Assembly: GCF_913778665.1 (NCBI RefSeq)
Contig: NZ_CAJYVQ010000002.1
Location: 744,001 to 808,000, forward strand
Direction: 5' to 3'
Source of the DNA: an uncultured Stenotrophomonas sp.
Lineage (GTDB): Bacteria; Pseudomonadota; Gammaproteobacteria; Xanthomonadales; Xanthomonadaceae
Length of the DNA stretch: 64,000 nucleotides
The notes under the pieces are model-generated. The model ran no database searches and was not told the DNA's origin. It worked only from the letters and a program-made list of their open reading frames with translations. Shown here one piece after another: positions 29,127 through 37,117 of this stretch (the first letter of the stretch is position 1; the number at the start of each line of letters is the position of its first letter). A program made the translations under genes and the position numbers.

Positions 29127-31501
29127 AGGTCCACACGGAAGGAGATGCCGACGGTGCGCGGGGCGCCGATGAAGGCGTTGTCGCGGCCGTCCACCCCTGC
29201 AAGATACCGCTTGTCGGTGAGGTTGCTCACCACCAGGTTGGCGCCCATGCCCTTCAGGCGCGGCGACAGGCCCTGCAGGTCGAAGCCGAGGTTGGCGTTG
29301 AACACCGTGGCCGACGGCAGCTTGTTGACGTTGACAGCGTCCAGATAGCGCGTGCCCAGGTAACGGCCGGAGAGGCCGAAGTTCCAGTTGGCGCCCTGCC
29401 AGTCGGCCGACAGCACCAGGGTGTTCTCCGGCTGGCCGATCACCTTGGCACCGTCGACGATGCCCAGCTGGGTATCACGTGCGGCATTGCCGCTGCCCAG
29501 GTACTTGGAGCGGTTGTAGGTGTAGGCCGCATTGATCCGCCAGCCATTGTCCCAGCCATAGCCGAACGCCGCTTCCAGGCCGTTGCTTTCCACGCCGCCG
29601 AAATTCTCGTAGACGCCGTCGGTCTCGCCCAGGTAATCGATACCGCTGACGAAGCCGGCCGGCAGGTAGACGATGCGGTTGTCGAACTTGATGTTGTACA
29701 GCGTGACCGAGGCGGTCAGCGGCCAGCGGCTGATGCGCATGCCCACTTCGATGTTGTCGGCGGTTTCCGGCTCGACGTTGCGGAAGCGCTGCGGGTCGGT
29801 CTCGCCAAGCACGCCGGAGGGAATCGCGGCGAAGTTCTGCGAGAAGCCGGCGAACAGCTCCATGCCTTCCACGCCCGGTGCCCAGGTGAAGCCGGTCGAC
29901 AGCAGCGGATCGGACTTGGAATCGGAGGTCACGTGCTCGCTGGCACCGATCACGCGGTGACGAGACTGGTCGACGAAGAACTGCTTCACGCCCACGCGCG
30001 CGCTGAATGGGCCGAAGCGCGCCACGTCCTCGACGTAGTACATCTGCTCGTCGACCTTGTATTTGTCCTCGAACTGCACCCAGTACGGTTGGTGGTCGAA
30101 GTCGATGCTCTGGCCGACAGCGAGCAGGCGATGCCAGTCACGGCGTGCCGAGCGCTCCAGCTTTTCCGTCCACAGGCCGCCGCGGATGGTGTTGTCGACC
30201 CTGCCGAAGGTCTGCCGCCATTCAACGTCGGCGGTCACGCCCATGCGGTCGTTGTCGTAGTGCGTGTGGCGGTACGACTGCGCGCCCAGCACATTGCCGG
30301 CGTAGCAGTTCGGATCGTACTCGGCGGTAAAGCCCGGGCGCGGGGTGCAGCTGGCCCGGCGCTGCGCGGCGCTGCCATCGGGATTGACGAAGAAGATCTG
30401 GCCACGGTTGCTGCCGCCGTACACGGTCTTTCCTCCGATGTACTCCGACTCGGGGCGGCCCGCACCGTCATCGCTGACCTGCGCCAGGTACGGTGGCAGC
30501 CAGTCGCCACGGCCTTGCATGCGGTGCCCGTAGGCGGCCATCGAGGCCTTGAAACCATTTCCGCCGTCAAAGGCTGCGCGCAGGTAGCCGAAGGTGTTCT
30601 CGCGCAACGCGCGGGAACCGGAACGGTAGTTCTGGTCCAGGTAGGGAATGCCGGTGAGGGTGCCGACCAGGTTGTCGCGCTCCGGGTTGGTGGCGAAGCC
30701 CGTCGGCGAGACGCTGGTGTACTCCGGCTCGTCTGCGTCGTTGTAGGACAGGTAGCCGGTCAGCGTCCAGCGGTCCAGTTCGCTGATGAACTTGCCGGCG
30801 ATATGGTCGTTGCTGGCGTGGCCGGTGCCATCGATCCAGTCGTGTACCTTCGACGAAGAGGCGCTGACCCAGGCACGGGTGTGGCCGCCGAGCAGGCCGG
30901 TGTCGTAGCGCACGTAGTACTTGCGTGCTTCGTTGTCACCGGCGCCGATTACGAAGCGCAGGCGGGTGTCCTGCAGGGGGTCGCTGGTGAGGAAGTTCAG
31001 CGTGCCGCCCAGTGCTTCATTGGAACGCGAGGAAATATCGGCAGTGCCCTGGCTGACTTCCACCGTTTCCAGGTCGAGCGTGTCGATGTAGCGGTTGGCC
31101 AGCGAACCGCCACCGTAACCCGAGCCGCCATTGGGCAGGCCGTCGATGGTGGTGCCGATCTGCTGCGTATCGCGGTTGGTGACGAAGCCGCGCATGCTGA
31201 TCTGCGTGCCCCATACCGACGAACCGGTGGCGTCGGCTTCGCTGACCACCACACCCGGCACTTCATTGAGCGCATCGTTGACACTGCTCATCACCGTCTG
31301 CCGGTTCAGGGTTTCCGCGCGCACCGAGGTCTTGGCGTAGCTGGTGGCCTGGCCGATCACCTGCACCTGGTCCAGGGTGCGGGCATCAGGGCTACGCGCC
31401 TCGGCCGCGTCGCCTTGCGGTGCTTCGGCCAGAGCGTCCAATGCAGGGGCGATCAGCAGGGCAAGCAGCGAAACACGGGGAAAGCGCGCAATCGTTCGCA
31501 T
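29123..31501 (-). CDS. TonB-dependent outer membrane receptor coupled to phospholipase C
   Basis: 792 residues with a signal peptide (MRTIARFPRVSLLALLIAPALDALA). The TonB box region and plug follow (LDQVQVIGQATSYAKTS; Asn-Glu-Val-Pro-Gly-Val-Val-Val; Ile-Ser-Met-Arg-Gly-Phe near 105; Ser-Asn-Glu-Ala-Leu-Gly-Gly-Thr-Leu-Asn-Phe-Leu), then a 22-strand barrel ending in VGISFRVDL with a terminal hydrophobic strand. The substrate is not evident from sequence. The overlap with the phospholipase gene and a Pho-box-like repeat upstream suggest uptake of a phosphorus-containing compound or of a cofactor for the enzyme. That is inference. Confidence 0.85.
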   Translation of the reverse strand: MRTIARFPRVSLLALLIAPALDALAEAPQGDAAEARSPDARTLDQVQVIGQATSYAKTSVRAETLNRQTVMSSVNDALNEVPGVVVSEADATGSSVWGTQISMRGFVTNRDTQQIGTTIDGLPNGGSGYGGGSLANRYIDTLDLETVEVSQGTADISSRSNEALGGTLNFLTSDPLQDTRLRFVIGAGDNEARKYYVRYDTGLLGGHTRAWVSASSSKVHDWIDGTGHASNDHIAGKFISELDRWTLTGYLSYNDADEPEYTSVSPTGFATNPERDNLVGTLTGIPYLDQNYRSGSRALRENTFGYLRAAFDGGNGFKASMAAYGHRMQGRGDWLPPYLAQVSDDGAGRPESEYIGGKTVYGGSNRGQIFFVNPDGSAAQRRASCTPRPGFTAEYDPNCYAGNVLGAQSYRHTHYDNDRMGVTADVEWRQTFGRVDNTIRGGLWTEKLERSARRDWHRLLAVGQSIDFDHQPYWVQFEDKYKVDEQMYYVEDVARFGPFSARVGVKQFFVDQSRHRVIGASEHVTSDSKSDPLLSTGFTWAPGVEGMELFAGFSQNFAAIPSGVLGETDPQRFRNVEPETADNIEVGMRISRWPLTASVTLYNIKFDNRIVYLPAGFVSGIDYLGETDGVYENFGGVESNGLEAAFGYGWDNGWRINAAYTYNRSKYLGSGNAARDTQLGIVDGAKVIGQPENTLVLSADWQGANWNFGLSGRYLGTRYLDAVNVNKLPSATVFNANLGFDLQGLSPRLKGMGANLVVSNLTDKRYLAGVDGRDNAFIGAPRTVGISFRVDL

Positions 31502-31550
31502 CGAAACCGGACCTTCAGCAGAGGGAGGCCCCGGAGTGTCGGCAGTGCCA

Positions 31551-31568
31551 ATGACATCGGCATGACGT
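31551..31568 (-). promoter_or_regulatory. Pho-box-like direct repeat upstream of the receptor-phospholipase operon
   Basis: On the minus strand the sequence is ACGTCATGCCGATGTCAT, two 7-base half-sites separated by four bases (11 bp period), the arrangement of PhoB sites (CTGTCAT-N4-CTGTCAC). It lies 50-67 bp before the receptor start. Each half matches the core GTCAT; the first positions differ from consensus. Confidence 0.55.
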
Positions 31569-31621
31569 AGAGATGCAGGAACCGTGTTCTGTGACGGCCG
31601 GTGCCTCCGGCCGCTTGCCTG

Positions 31622-32548
31622 TCAGTACCGCGCGTCCTTGGGTTTCGGGTCGCGCGGCCAGTCCTTGGCCTTGTCGGCGAAGTCCGGCCGCGGCGGGTTG
31701 ATGAAGTAGCTGGCGATGTCCACCGCATCCTGGTCGGGCATCACCTGCTGCCCGAGCGGGGGCTCGCGGGTCACGGCCGGTGGCATGTTGTGCTTGACGA
31801 AACCGGCAGCCTTGTAGAGGCGCGCCATGCCGGCGCCGATGTTGAAGCTGTGGTCGCCCCACAGCGGTGGGAAGGCGATGTCACCGCTGGCGTCGCGCCG
31901 GCCTTCGCCGTTGTCGCCGTGACACGCTGCGCACTGCACGGCGTACAGCGCCTGGCCGCGATTCGGGTCCGGGATCAGTGTGCTGTCGATCGGTCCTTCG
32001 CTTGGGGCGGCGACCTTTGCACCGTCTGGTACAGGATTGCTCAGCCACGCCATGTAGTCGAGCATCGCGCGCATCTGCGGCGCGTCCTTCGGCAACGGCT
32101 TGCCGTTCATCGAACGCTGCAGGCAGCCGTTGATGCGCTCGGCCAGCCCGATCACCTTGCCTGGACGCGGCATGTAGCGCGGATAGGCCCCGCCACCGGT
32201 GTTGAAGTAATGGTTGCCGAACGGCCGCTTGCCCTCGGCCATGTGGCACGAGTTGCAGTTCAGATCGTTGCCGACGTTGTCGGGCAGCAGCCGCGCGGTT
32301 TCGTTGAGCAGGCGGCGGCCGAGCATCACTGACTCGGCGTTGCCGAGTGCGGCGATTTCCTCGGCGCTGGGCGGCTGATAGTGCCCGACCACGTTGCCCT
32401 GTGCATCAAGCAGGTCGAATGGGCGGGCTGCAGCGGCATCCAGGTCGGGGGCCAGATGCGGGTAGGCCAGAGTGCCGGCAGCGGCCAGCAGCACCACGGC
32501 GATGGCACCACCAATGAGCCGACGGGAGCGCCGGCGCGAGCGCTTCAT
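31622..32548 (-). CDS. dihaem c-type cytochrome, thiosulfate dehydrogenase (TsdA)-like
   Basis: 308 residues. After a basic N-terminus, one hydrophobic segment (GGAIAVVLLAAAGTLAYPHL, about 13-32) is an uncleaved anchor or signal. Two haem sites follow: CNSCH near 97 and CAACH near 205. The segment ERINGCLQRSMNGKPLP resembles the TsdA/SoxA-type region where an additional Cys ligates haem 1, which is why thiosulfate dehydrogenase is proposed. The start overlaps the stop of the upstream trihaem cytochrome gene (ATGA), so the two form one operon. The true electron donor is not shown by sequence. Confidence 0.75.
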   Translation of the reverse strand: MKRSRRRSRRLIGGAIAVVLLAAAGTLAYPHLAPDLDAAAARPFDLLDAQGNVVGHYQPPSAEEIAALGNAESVMLGRRLLNETARLLPDNVGNDLNCNSCHMAEGKRPFGNHYFNTGGGAYPRYMPRPGKVIGLAERINGCLQRSMNGKPLPKDAPQMRAMLDYMAWLSNPVPDGAKVAAPSEGPIDSTLIPDPNRGQALYAVQCAACHGDNGEGRRDASGDIAFPPLWGDHSFNIGAGMARLYKAAGFVKHNMPPAVTREPPLGQQVMPDQDAVDIASYFINPPRPDFADKAKDWPRDPKPKDARY

Positions 32549-33891
32549 GGTGTGGCCTCCTGCGGAACGTAGTGCACCGGCTTGTCGCGCACCACCCGGC
32601 GCATCCGCGCCACGTCGACCTCGCTCACCGCGCTGGCCTGGTTGCCCCAGCTGCTGCGGATGAAGGTCAGTATCCGGGCCAGCTCCGTGTTCGGCAGGTG
32701 CTCAAAGCCGGGCATGGTGAAGGCCATGCGGTCATGCGGCGTATGCGGCATGCGGCCGCCGATCAGCGTCACCTGCACCAGCGAACTGGGATCGTCAGCG
32801 AACACGATCGAGTTGCCGGCCAACGCCGGATAGATGCGCGGGACGCCGCGGCCGTCGGCGCGGTGGCAGGCCTGGCAGTGTTCGGCATAGGCCAGCGCAC
32901 CGGCCACGCGGTAGTCACCCCCGCGCAACGCTGCGGTGGTGGTGTCGGCTGCGGGCGACCACTGCGCGCTGCGCCCGTCGCGGGCGGGCAGCTGCTTCAG
33001 ATAACGCGCCATCGCCAACAGGTCGGCGTCGGACAGGTACTGCGTGCTGTGCTCGACCACGTCGGCCATGCCGCCGAAGGCCGCCGAGCGATCGGTGCGG
33101 CCGGTGCGCAGGAAGTCGACGATCTCGCCTTCACTCCAGCTGGCCAACCCGGTCGATTCATTGCGCAGGTTCTTCGCATACCAGCCTTCCAGCACCGAAC
33201 CGGACAGGAACTGGAGGCTGCCATCGTCGGTCATCGCCTTTTCCTGGAAAGCCAAGCCACGCGGTGTATGGCAGGCACCGCAGTGAGCCAGGCCTTCCAC
33301 TAGTTCGGCACCGCGCTGCTGGCCGGCATCCAGCGACGGATCCGGCGTGAAACTGCGCGGGCGTGCGAACAGCAGCTGCCACCATGCCAGCGGCCAGCGC
33401 ATGCTGGCCGGCCATGGAATCGTGCTGTCGGCGTTGCCCTGTTTCACCGGCTGCACCGACCCCATGAAGTAGGCGTACAGCGCCTTGATCTCGGCATCGC
33501 TGGCGATCACGTAGGAGGCATATGGCATCGCCGGGTACAGCGGTTGGCCGTCGTGGCGGATGCCGCGGCGCACGGCGCGCTCGAAGTCGGCATAGTCGTA
33601 GCCGCCGATGCCGGTTTCGGCATCGGGCGTGATGTTGGTCGAGTAGATCGTGCCCATCGGCGTCTGCATGCCGAGGCCACCGGCGAACGGCTTGCCGCCC
33701 GGTGCGGTATGGCAGGCCGCGCAGTCGGCGGCGCGCGACAGGTACTGGCCCTGCGCTATCAGTGCCGGGTCGTGGATGTCGACCTGTGCCGCCTGTCGCG
33801 GCGCGAACCAGTGGGGCGTGGTGCGGGCGATGCCGTAGGCAGCGGCCACGGTGGCGGCCAGGGCAAGGGAGAGCTTGAGCGAGGTGCGCAT
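32545..33891 (-). CDS. trihaem c-type cytochrome of the membrane dehydrogenase subunit class
   Basis: 448 residues with an N-terminal signal or anchor (MRTSLKLSLALAATVAAAYG). Three haem-binding motifs are CAACH near 55, CGACH near 201 and CQACH near 337, and the Met ligands lie in segments such as Tyr-Pro-Ala-Met-Pro-Tyr-Ala and Thr-Met-Pro-Gly-Phe. This three-domain layout is that of the cytochrome subunit of periplasmic alcohol, gluconate or sorbitol dehydrogenases, but no dehydrogenase gene is beside it. It is followed with a four-base overlap by a TsdA-like cytochrome. ATG 33891 is chosen because the signal peptide begins there. Confidence 0.85.
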   Translation of the reverse strand: MRTSLKLSLALAATVAAAYGIARTTPHWFAPRQAAQVDIHDPALIAQGQYLSRAADCAACHTAPGGKPFAGGLGMQTPMGTIYSTNITPDAETGIGGYDYADFERAVRRGIRHDGQPLYPAMPYASYVIASDAEIKALYAYFMGSVQPVKQGNADSTIPWPASMRWPLAWWQLLFARPRSFTPDPSLDAGQQRGAELVEGLAHCGACHTPRGLAFQEKAMTDDGSLQFLSGSVLEGWYAKNLRNESTGLASWSEGEIVDFLRTGRTDRSAAFGGMADVVEHSTQYLSDADLLAMARYLKQLPARDGRSAQWSPAADTTTAALRGGDYRVAGALAYAEHCQACHRADGRGVPRIYPALAGNSIVFADDPSSLVQVTLIGGRMPHTPHDRMAFTMPGFEHLPNTELARILTFIRSSWGNQASAVSEVDVARMRRVVRDKPVHYVPQEATP

Positions 33892-34073
33892 CGTGGCACT
33901 GTGGGCATTGCAGCGCGCGCGTTCATTGATCCGGGTCAATGACTGAACGGATACAGCCTGTGCACCAAGCTGAATCATCCCTGCGTTGTCATCAAGCCGT
34001 CATCCGCGCGCGATAGATGGCAAGCGACCGCGTCGCTAACCTGCCACGCTGTCACACCTTCCTCTGATCGCCC

Positions 34074-35192
34074 ATGAAGCGCCTGCTGCTGTTGTTGCTG
34101 GCGTGCGCCGGCCTGTGGCTGGCTGCATGCTCGTCTTCGATCAATGCCTCGTCCACGTCGCTCGCCGATCGGCTGATCGCGCCGGGTGGCGTGTCGACCC
34201 TGCTTGATCGTCCGCGCATCGCCGCGGCCATCGCCGAACTGCCCAACCGCCATGGCTTCGCGCCGGGCCGCGATGGCGTGCCGATCTTCTGGCGCGTATT
34301 CGACCCCGGCGATTACGGTGCGCGCTACCGCTACCTGCCGCAGCGTCATGAAAACGGACTGCCGCTGGACACCGGTCTGAGACTGGCGGTGCCGCAGCCG
34401 TTCCGCGCACAGGCGCCGCGCGGCACCGTGGTGTTGCTGCACGGCTGGATGATGAACGGTGATTCGATGCTGCCGTGGTCGCTGCAGCTGGCTGAGTCCG
34501 GCTACCGCGTGGTGACCCTCGATCTGCGCAACCATGGCCAGTCCGGCACCGGCCCGTCCGGCTATGGCACCTATGAATCGGATGACGTGGTGGATGTGAT
34601 CGGGGAGCTGCGCGCGCGTGGTGAAGTGACCGGCCCGCTGTACCTGTTCGGCGTGTCCTATGGCGCCGCCACGGCGGTGTTCACGGCCGACAAACTGGGC
34701 GACCAGGTGGCGGGCGTGGTGGCGATGGAGTCTTTCGCCAACGCCGGCGTGGCGATCCGCACGATGATCCCGCACCTGATGGGGTTGCAGCCGGAAGGAC
34801 TGAAGGCGCAGGCGGTGGCATCCTACGCGCGCTGGCGCTATGGCGGCCAGGACATCAACCAGGTGATCGCTGCCGCCAGCCGCCGCATCGACGTCGATCT
34901 GGACCGTGTGGACGTGGCACGCGCGCTGGCTGATACCCGCGCCTGCGTGCTGCTGCTGCACGGACAGGGCGACCAGCACATTCCGGTCAGCCAGGGCCGC
35001 GAACTGGCTCAGGCCAATCCACGCGCGCACTACATCGAAATGCGCGGCGAGGACCACATCACCCTGCCGCTGCGGCTGGACCTGCTGGCCGGCGTGGTCG
35101 ATGACTGGATGGCGCGTGACGAAGACCCTCCGCAGGGTGCCTGCCCAGCCCCCCAGTTGCCGGCCCAGGCCGAGTGGCTGGCGCGCAGCTGA
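34074..35192 (+). CDS. alpha/beta hydrolase lipoprotein
   Basis: 372 residues. A lipoprotein signal MKRLLLLLLACAGLWLAACS carries the lipobox Leu-Ala-Ala-Cys with Cys19 as the lipidation site; the residue after Cys is Ser, favouring the outer membrane. The hydrolase core has the oxyanion His-Gly motif in VVLLHGWMMNGDSM near 121-134, DLRNHGQS near 149, the nucleophile elbow GVSYG near 193, an Asp-Gln-His-Ile-Pro-Val strand and a C-terminal Glu-Asp-His, giving a Ser-Asp-His triad. The substrate is unknown. It converges on an MFS gene through a very long hairpin. Confidence 0.85.
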   Translation: MKRLLLLLLACAGLWLAACSSSINASSTSLADRLIAPGGVSTLLDRPRIAAAIAELPNRHGFAPGRDGVPIFWRVFDPGDYGARYRYLPQRHENGLPLDTGLRLAVPQPFRAQAPRGTVVLLHGWMMNGDSMLPWSLQLAESGYRVVTLDLRNHGQSGTGPSGYGTYESDDVVDVIGELRARGEVTGPLYLFGVSYGAATAVFTADKLGDQVAGVVAMESFANAGVAIRTMIPHLMGLQPEGLKAQAVASYARWRYGGQDINQVIAAASRRIDVDLDRVDVARALADTRACVLLLHGQGDQHIPVSQGRELAQANPRAHYIEMRGEDHITLPLRLDLLAGVVDDWMARDEDPPQGACPAPQLPAQAEWLARS

Positions 35193-35270
35193 GAAAAGGG
35201 GACGGAGGGGATCAAGTCGTTTCTAACCCGGGAGTGCGGGAAACGACTTGATCCCCTCCGTCCCCTTTCT
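35191..35270. terminator. very long perfect hairpin between convergent genes
   Basis: Arms of about 29 bases (35194-35223 and 35240-35268, core GGGGACGGAGGGGATCAAGT) are almost perfectly complementary around a 16-base loop, with A-rich and T-rich flanks on the two sides. It overlaps the hydrolase stop and ends four bases before the MFS stop, so it probably terminates both transcripts. Its stem is far longer than a normal terminator needs, and it may belong to an interspersed hairpin family. Confidence 0.75.
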
Positions 35271-35273
35271 CTG

Positions 35274-36413
35274 TCAGGCGACGCGTCGTGCCAGTGAGCG
35301 GGCAGACGCCGCGACGCCCAGCAGCAGGGCGGCCACGCACAGGAAGGCGAAGCCGAGGCTGGTGCCGTGAGCCAGTGCACCGATCGCTGCCGGGCCGGCG
35401 AGTATGCCGGCGTAGCCCAGGGTGGTGACCGCGGTGATCGCGATGCTCTCCGGCATCACCCGCTGCTGGCCGGCCATCGAGAACAGCGCCGGCACGATAT
35501 TGGCGCAGCCCAGCCCGACCAGCACGTAGCCGGCCAGTACCACCGGGAACGATGGCACCAGCGTGGCGAGGCTGAAGCCGGCCGCTGCAGTGATGCCGCC
35601 GATCACGATCGTGCGGGTGCGGCCAAGTCGCTCGACGATGCCATCGCCGAACAACCGCATCGCGGTCATCGCCAGGGTGAACAGCGCGAAGCCGGCGCCG
35701 GCCTGGTCGCGTGGTACTTGCCGCACTTCGGCCAGGAACACTGCGCTCCAGTCCAGCATCGAGCCCTCGGCGAGGAACACCACGAAGGCCAGCACGCCGA
35801 TGAACAACACTACGCCGTGCGGCAGTGCCAGCAACGGTCCTTCGTGCAGGATCCGTTGCGGACGCCAGTGTGGCGCCGACAGCACCGTGACCAGCAGCAG
35901 CGCCGCCACCGAAACCAGCGCGGCCAGCCACAGCGGCGTGCCCAGGATCAGCATGCCGGTCATGCAGCCGGCACCGACGAAGCCCCCGATGCTGTAGAAG
36001 GCATGGAAGCCGGACATCATCGCGCGCCCGGCGTCGCGCTCGACCGCGACCGCCTGCATGTTCATTGCACAATCGAGCGCACCGACACCGGCGCCGAACA
36101 GGAACAGGGCTGCGCCCAGCGCCATGGGCGAGGGCGCCAGCACCAGCAAGGGCAGGGCGCACAGCGTCATCGCACAAGTGACCACCATCACCCGGCGGCA
36201 GCCCAGCCGCCCGGTCAGCGCACCCGCCAACGGCATCGCCAGCAGCGAGCCGAGCCCAAGGCACAGCAGCACGGCACCGAGACTGGCGTCGGACAGCCCG
36301 GCCTTGACCTTGGCATAGGGCACCATCGGCGCCCATGCGGCGGTGGCGAATCCGGGAATGAAGAAGGCGGCACGGGTGGCGTGCTGCTGGGCACGTGGGG
36401 ATGAGGGCGTCAT
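35274..36413 (-). CDS. major facilitator superfamily transporter
   Basis: 379 residues with about 12 hydrophobic helices. It resembles the YbjJ/fucose-permease group of MFS carriers: FFIPGFATAAWAPMVPYAKVK in helix 1, GRLGCRRVM in the A-loop, GVGALDCAMNMQAVAVER in helix 4 and VERLGRTRT in the second-half loop. The substrate cannot be inferred. ATG 36413 is chosen over 36443 because the latter overlaps a LacI-type operator and has no ribosome binding site. No sugar catabolic genes are adjacent. Confidence 0.8.
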   Translation of the reverse strand: MTPSSPRAQQHATRAAFFIPGFATAAWAPMVPYAKVKAGLSDASLGAVLLCLGLGSLLAMPLAGALTGRLGCRRVMVVTCAMTLCALPLLVLAPSPMALGAALFLFGAGVGALDCAMNMQAVAVERDAGRAMMSGFHAFYSIGGFVGAGCMTGMLILGTPLWLAALVSVAALLLVTVLSAPHWRPQRILHEGPLLALPHGVVLFIGVLAFVVFLAEGSMLDWSAVFLAEVRQVPRDQAGAGFALFTLAMTAMRLFGDGIVERLGRTRTIVIGGITAAAGFSLATLVPSFPVVLAGYVLVGLGCANIVPALFSMAGQQRVMPESIAITAVTTLGYAGILAGPAAIGALAHGTSLGFAFLCVAALLLGVAASARSLARRVA

Positions 36414-36442
36414 GCGCGATGCGAAGCTCCAGGGGATACTCA

Positions 36443-36456
36443 TGAAAACGTTTGCA
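36443..36456. promoter_or_regulatory. LacI-family-like operator upstream of the MFS gene
   Basis: TGAAAACGTTTGCA is close to the symmetrical LacI/GalR-type operator TGAAAACGTTTTCA with a central CG. It lies 30 bp before the MFS start codon. No LacI-type regulator gene is present in this window. The call rests on motif appearance alone. Confidence 0.4.
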
Positions 36457-36597
36457 AGCCGGCTCGGCAAGTGCCATGCGTGACATCGGGCGACGCATAC
36501 GATTGCAGTGACCCGATCGCGTCACCCATGGCCAGTGCCGCACGGGGACAGTGGCGGCACGGTTGGCATTCCGTCGCCCGCTGCCTGAGATCTGCGC

Positions 36598-36691
36598 ATG
36601 AGCGCGACACCGACCATCCTCCTCGTCCACGGATTCTGGGGGTGGGGCCGCACATTGGGCCAAGGTGATCCTGGAACTGCAGCGCAAGGGC
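36598..36691 (+). pseudogene. alpha/beta hydrolase, N-terminal remnant with frameshift
   Basis: The frame opens MSATPTILLVHGFWG, a typical start of RsbQ/EstA-like alpha/beta hydrolases with the oxyanion His-Gly, then loses frame in a G-rich run near 36637-36648 and continues in another frame as Ala-Ala-His-Trp-Ala-Lys-Val-Ile-Leu-Glu-Leu-Gln-Arg-Lys-Gly. Only about 31 residues of an expected 230 or more remain. It then joins directly to a receptor fragment, so the rest of the gene was deleted. Confidence 0.7.
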
Positions 36692-37037
36692 AGTGACGGC
36701 GTGCAGGCGCTGGAGCCGGAAAACCAGTTCAGCGTGCACAGCAGCCATCGCCTGCGTGGTGACTGGAAGCGGCTGGCGCTGGGCGGTGGCGCGCTGGCAG
36801 GATTTGACCTTCGGCGAGATCACCAACCCGGCCACGCAGGCCAAAGTGGTGCATCGCAGGCAGCCGTACTGGTTGCTTGATGCGATGGCGCGCTATCAGT
36901 TCAATGATCGCCTGTTGGCCACGGTCAACGTCAACGATCTGCTCGACAAGCGTTGCTACATGATCTTCAACTGGTACAGCACCTACACCTGGGGTCAGCC
37001 GCGCAATGTACGGCTCACCTTGAACTACAGTTTCTGA
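36692..37037 (+). pseudogene. TonB-dependent siderophore receptor, C-terminal remnant with frameshift
   Basis: Residues resembling the last five or six barrel strands of an FhuE/FpvA-type receptor are preserved: ALEPENQFSVHSSHRL, then after a two-base loss near 36789-36796 the frame moves and continues with FGEITNPATQAKVVHRRQ, VNVNDLLDKRCYMIFNWYS and the terminal RNVRLTLNYSF. Signal, plug and most of the barrel are missing. The C-terminal strand ending in Phe is the BamA recognition signal of barrel proteins, which confirms the origin. It is fused downstream of a hydrolase remnant. Confidence 0.82.
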
Positions 37038-37048
37038 CGAGGGTGTTC

Positions 37049-37070
37049 TAGAGCCGCGGACGGCTCGGCT
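37049..37070. repeat. degenerate SMAG palindrome
   Basis: CTAGAGCCGCGGACGGCTCG is a SMAG-like hairpin whose head has changed from GTAG to CTAG. It follows the receptor remnant and precedes a second hairpin of CGCCCGCGATGC arms (37081-37111) that lies just beyond the pirin stop codon and may end the pirin transcript. Confidence 0.55.
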
Positions 37071-37117
37071 GTAGAGGAATGCGCCCGCGATGCTTTGCAG
37101 CATCGCGGGCGTTGTGG

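Noticed and set aside
36443..36470. Earlier Met codons as MFS start
   Set aside because: They overlap the LacI-like operator and have no Shine-Dalgarno; the first transmembrane helix begins well after the Met at 36413.
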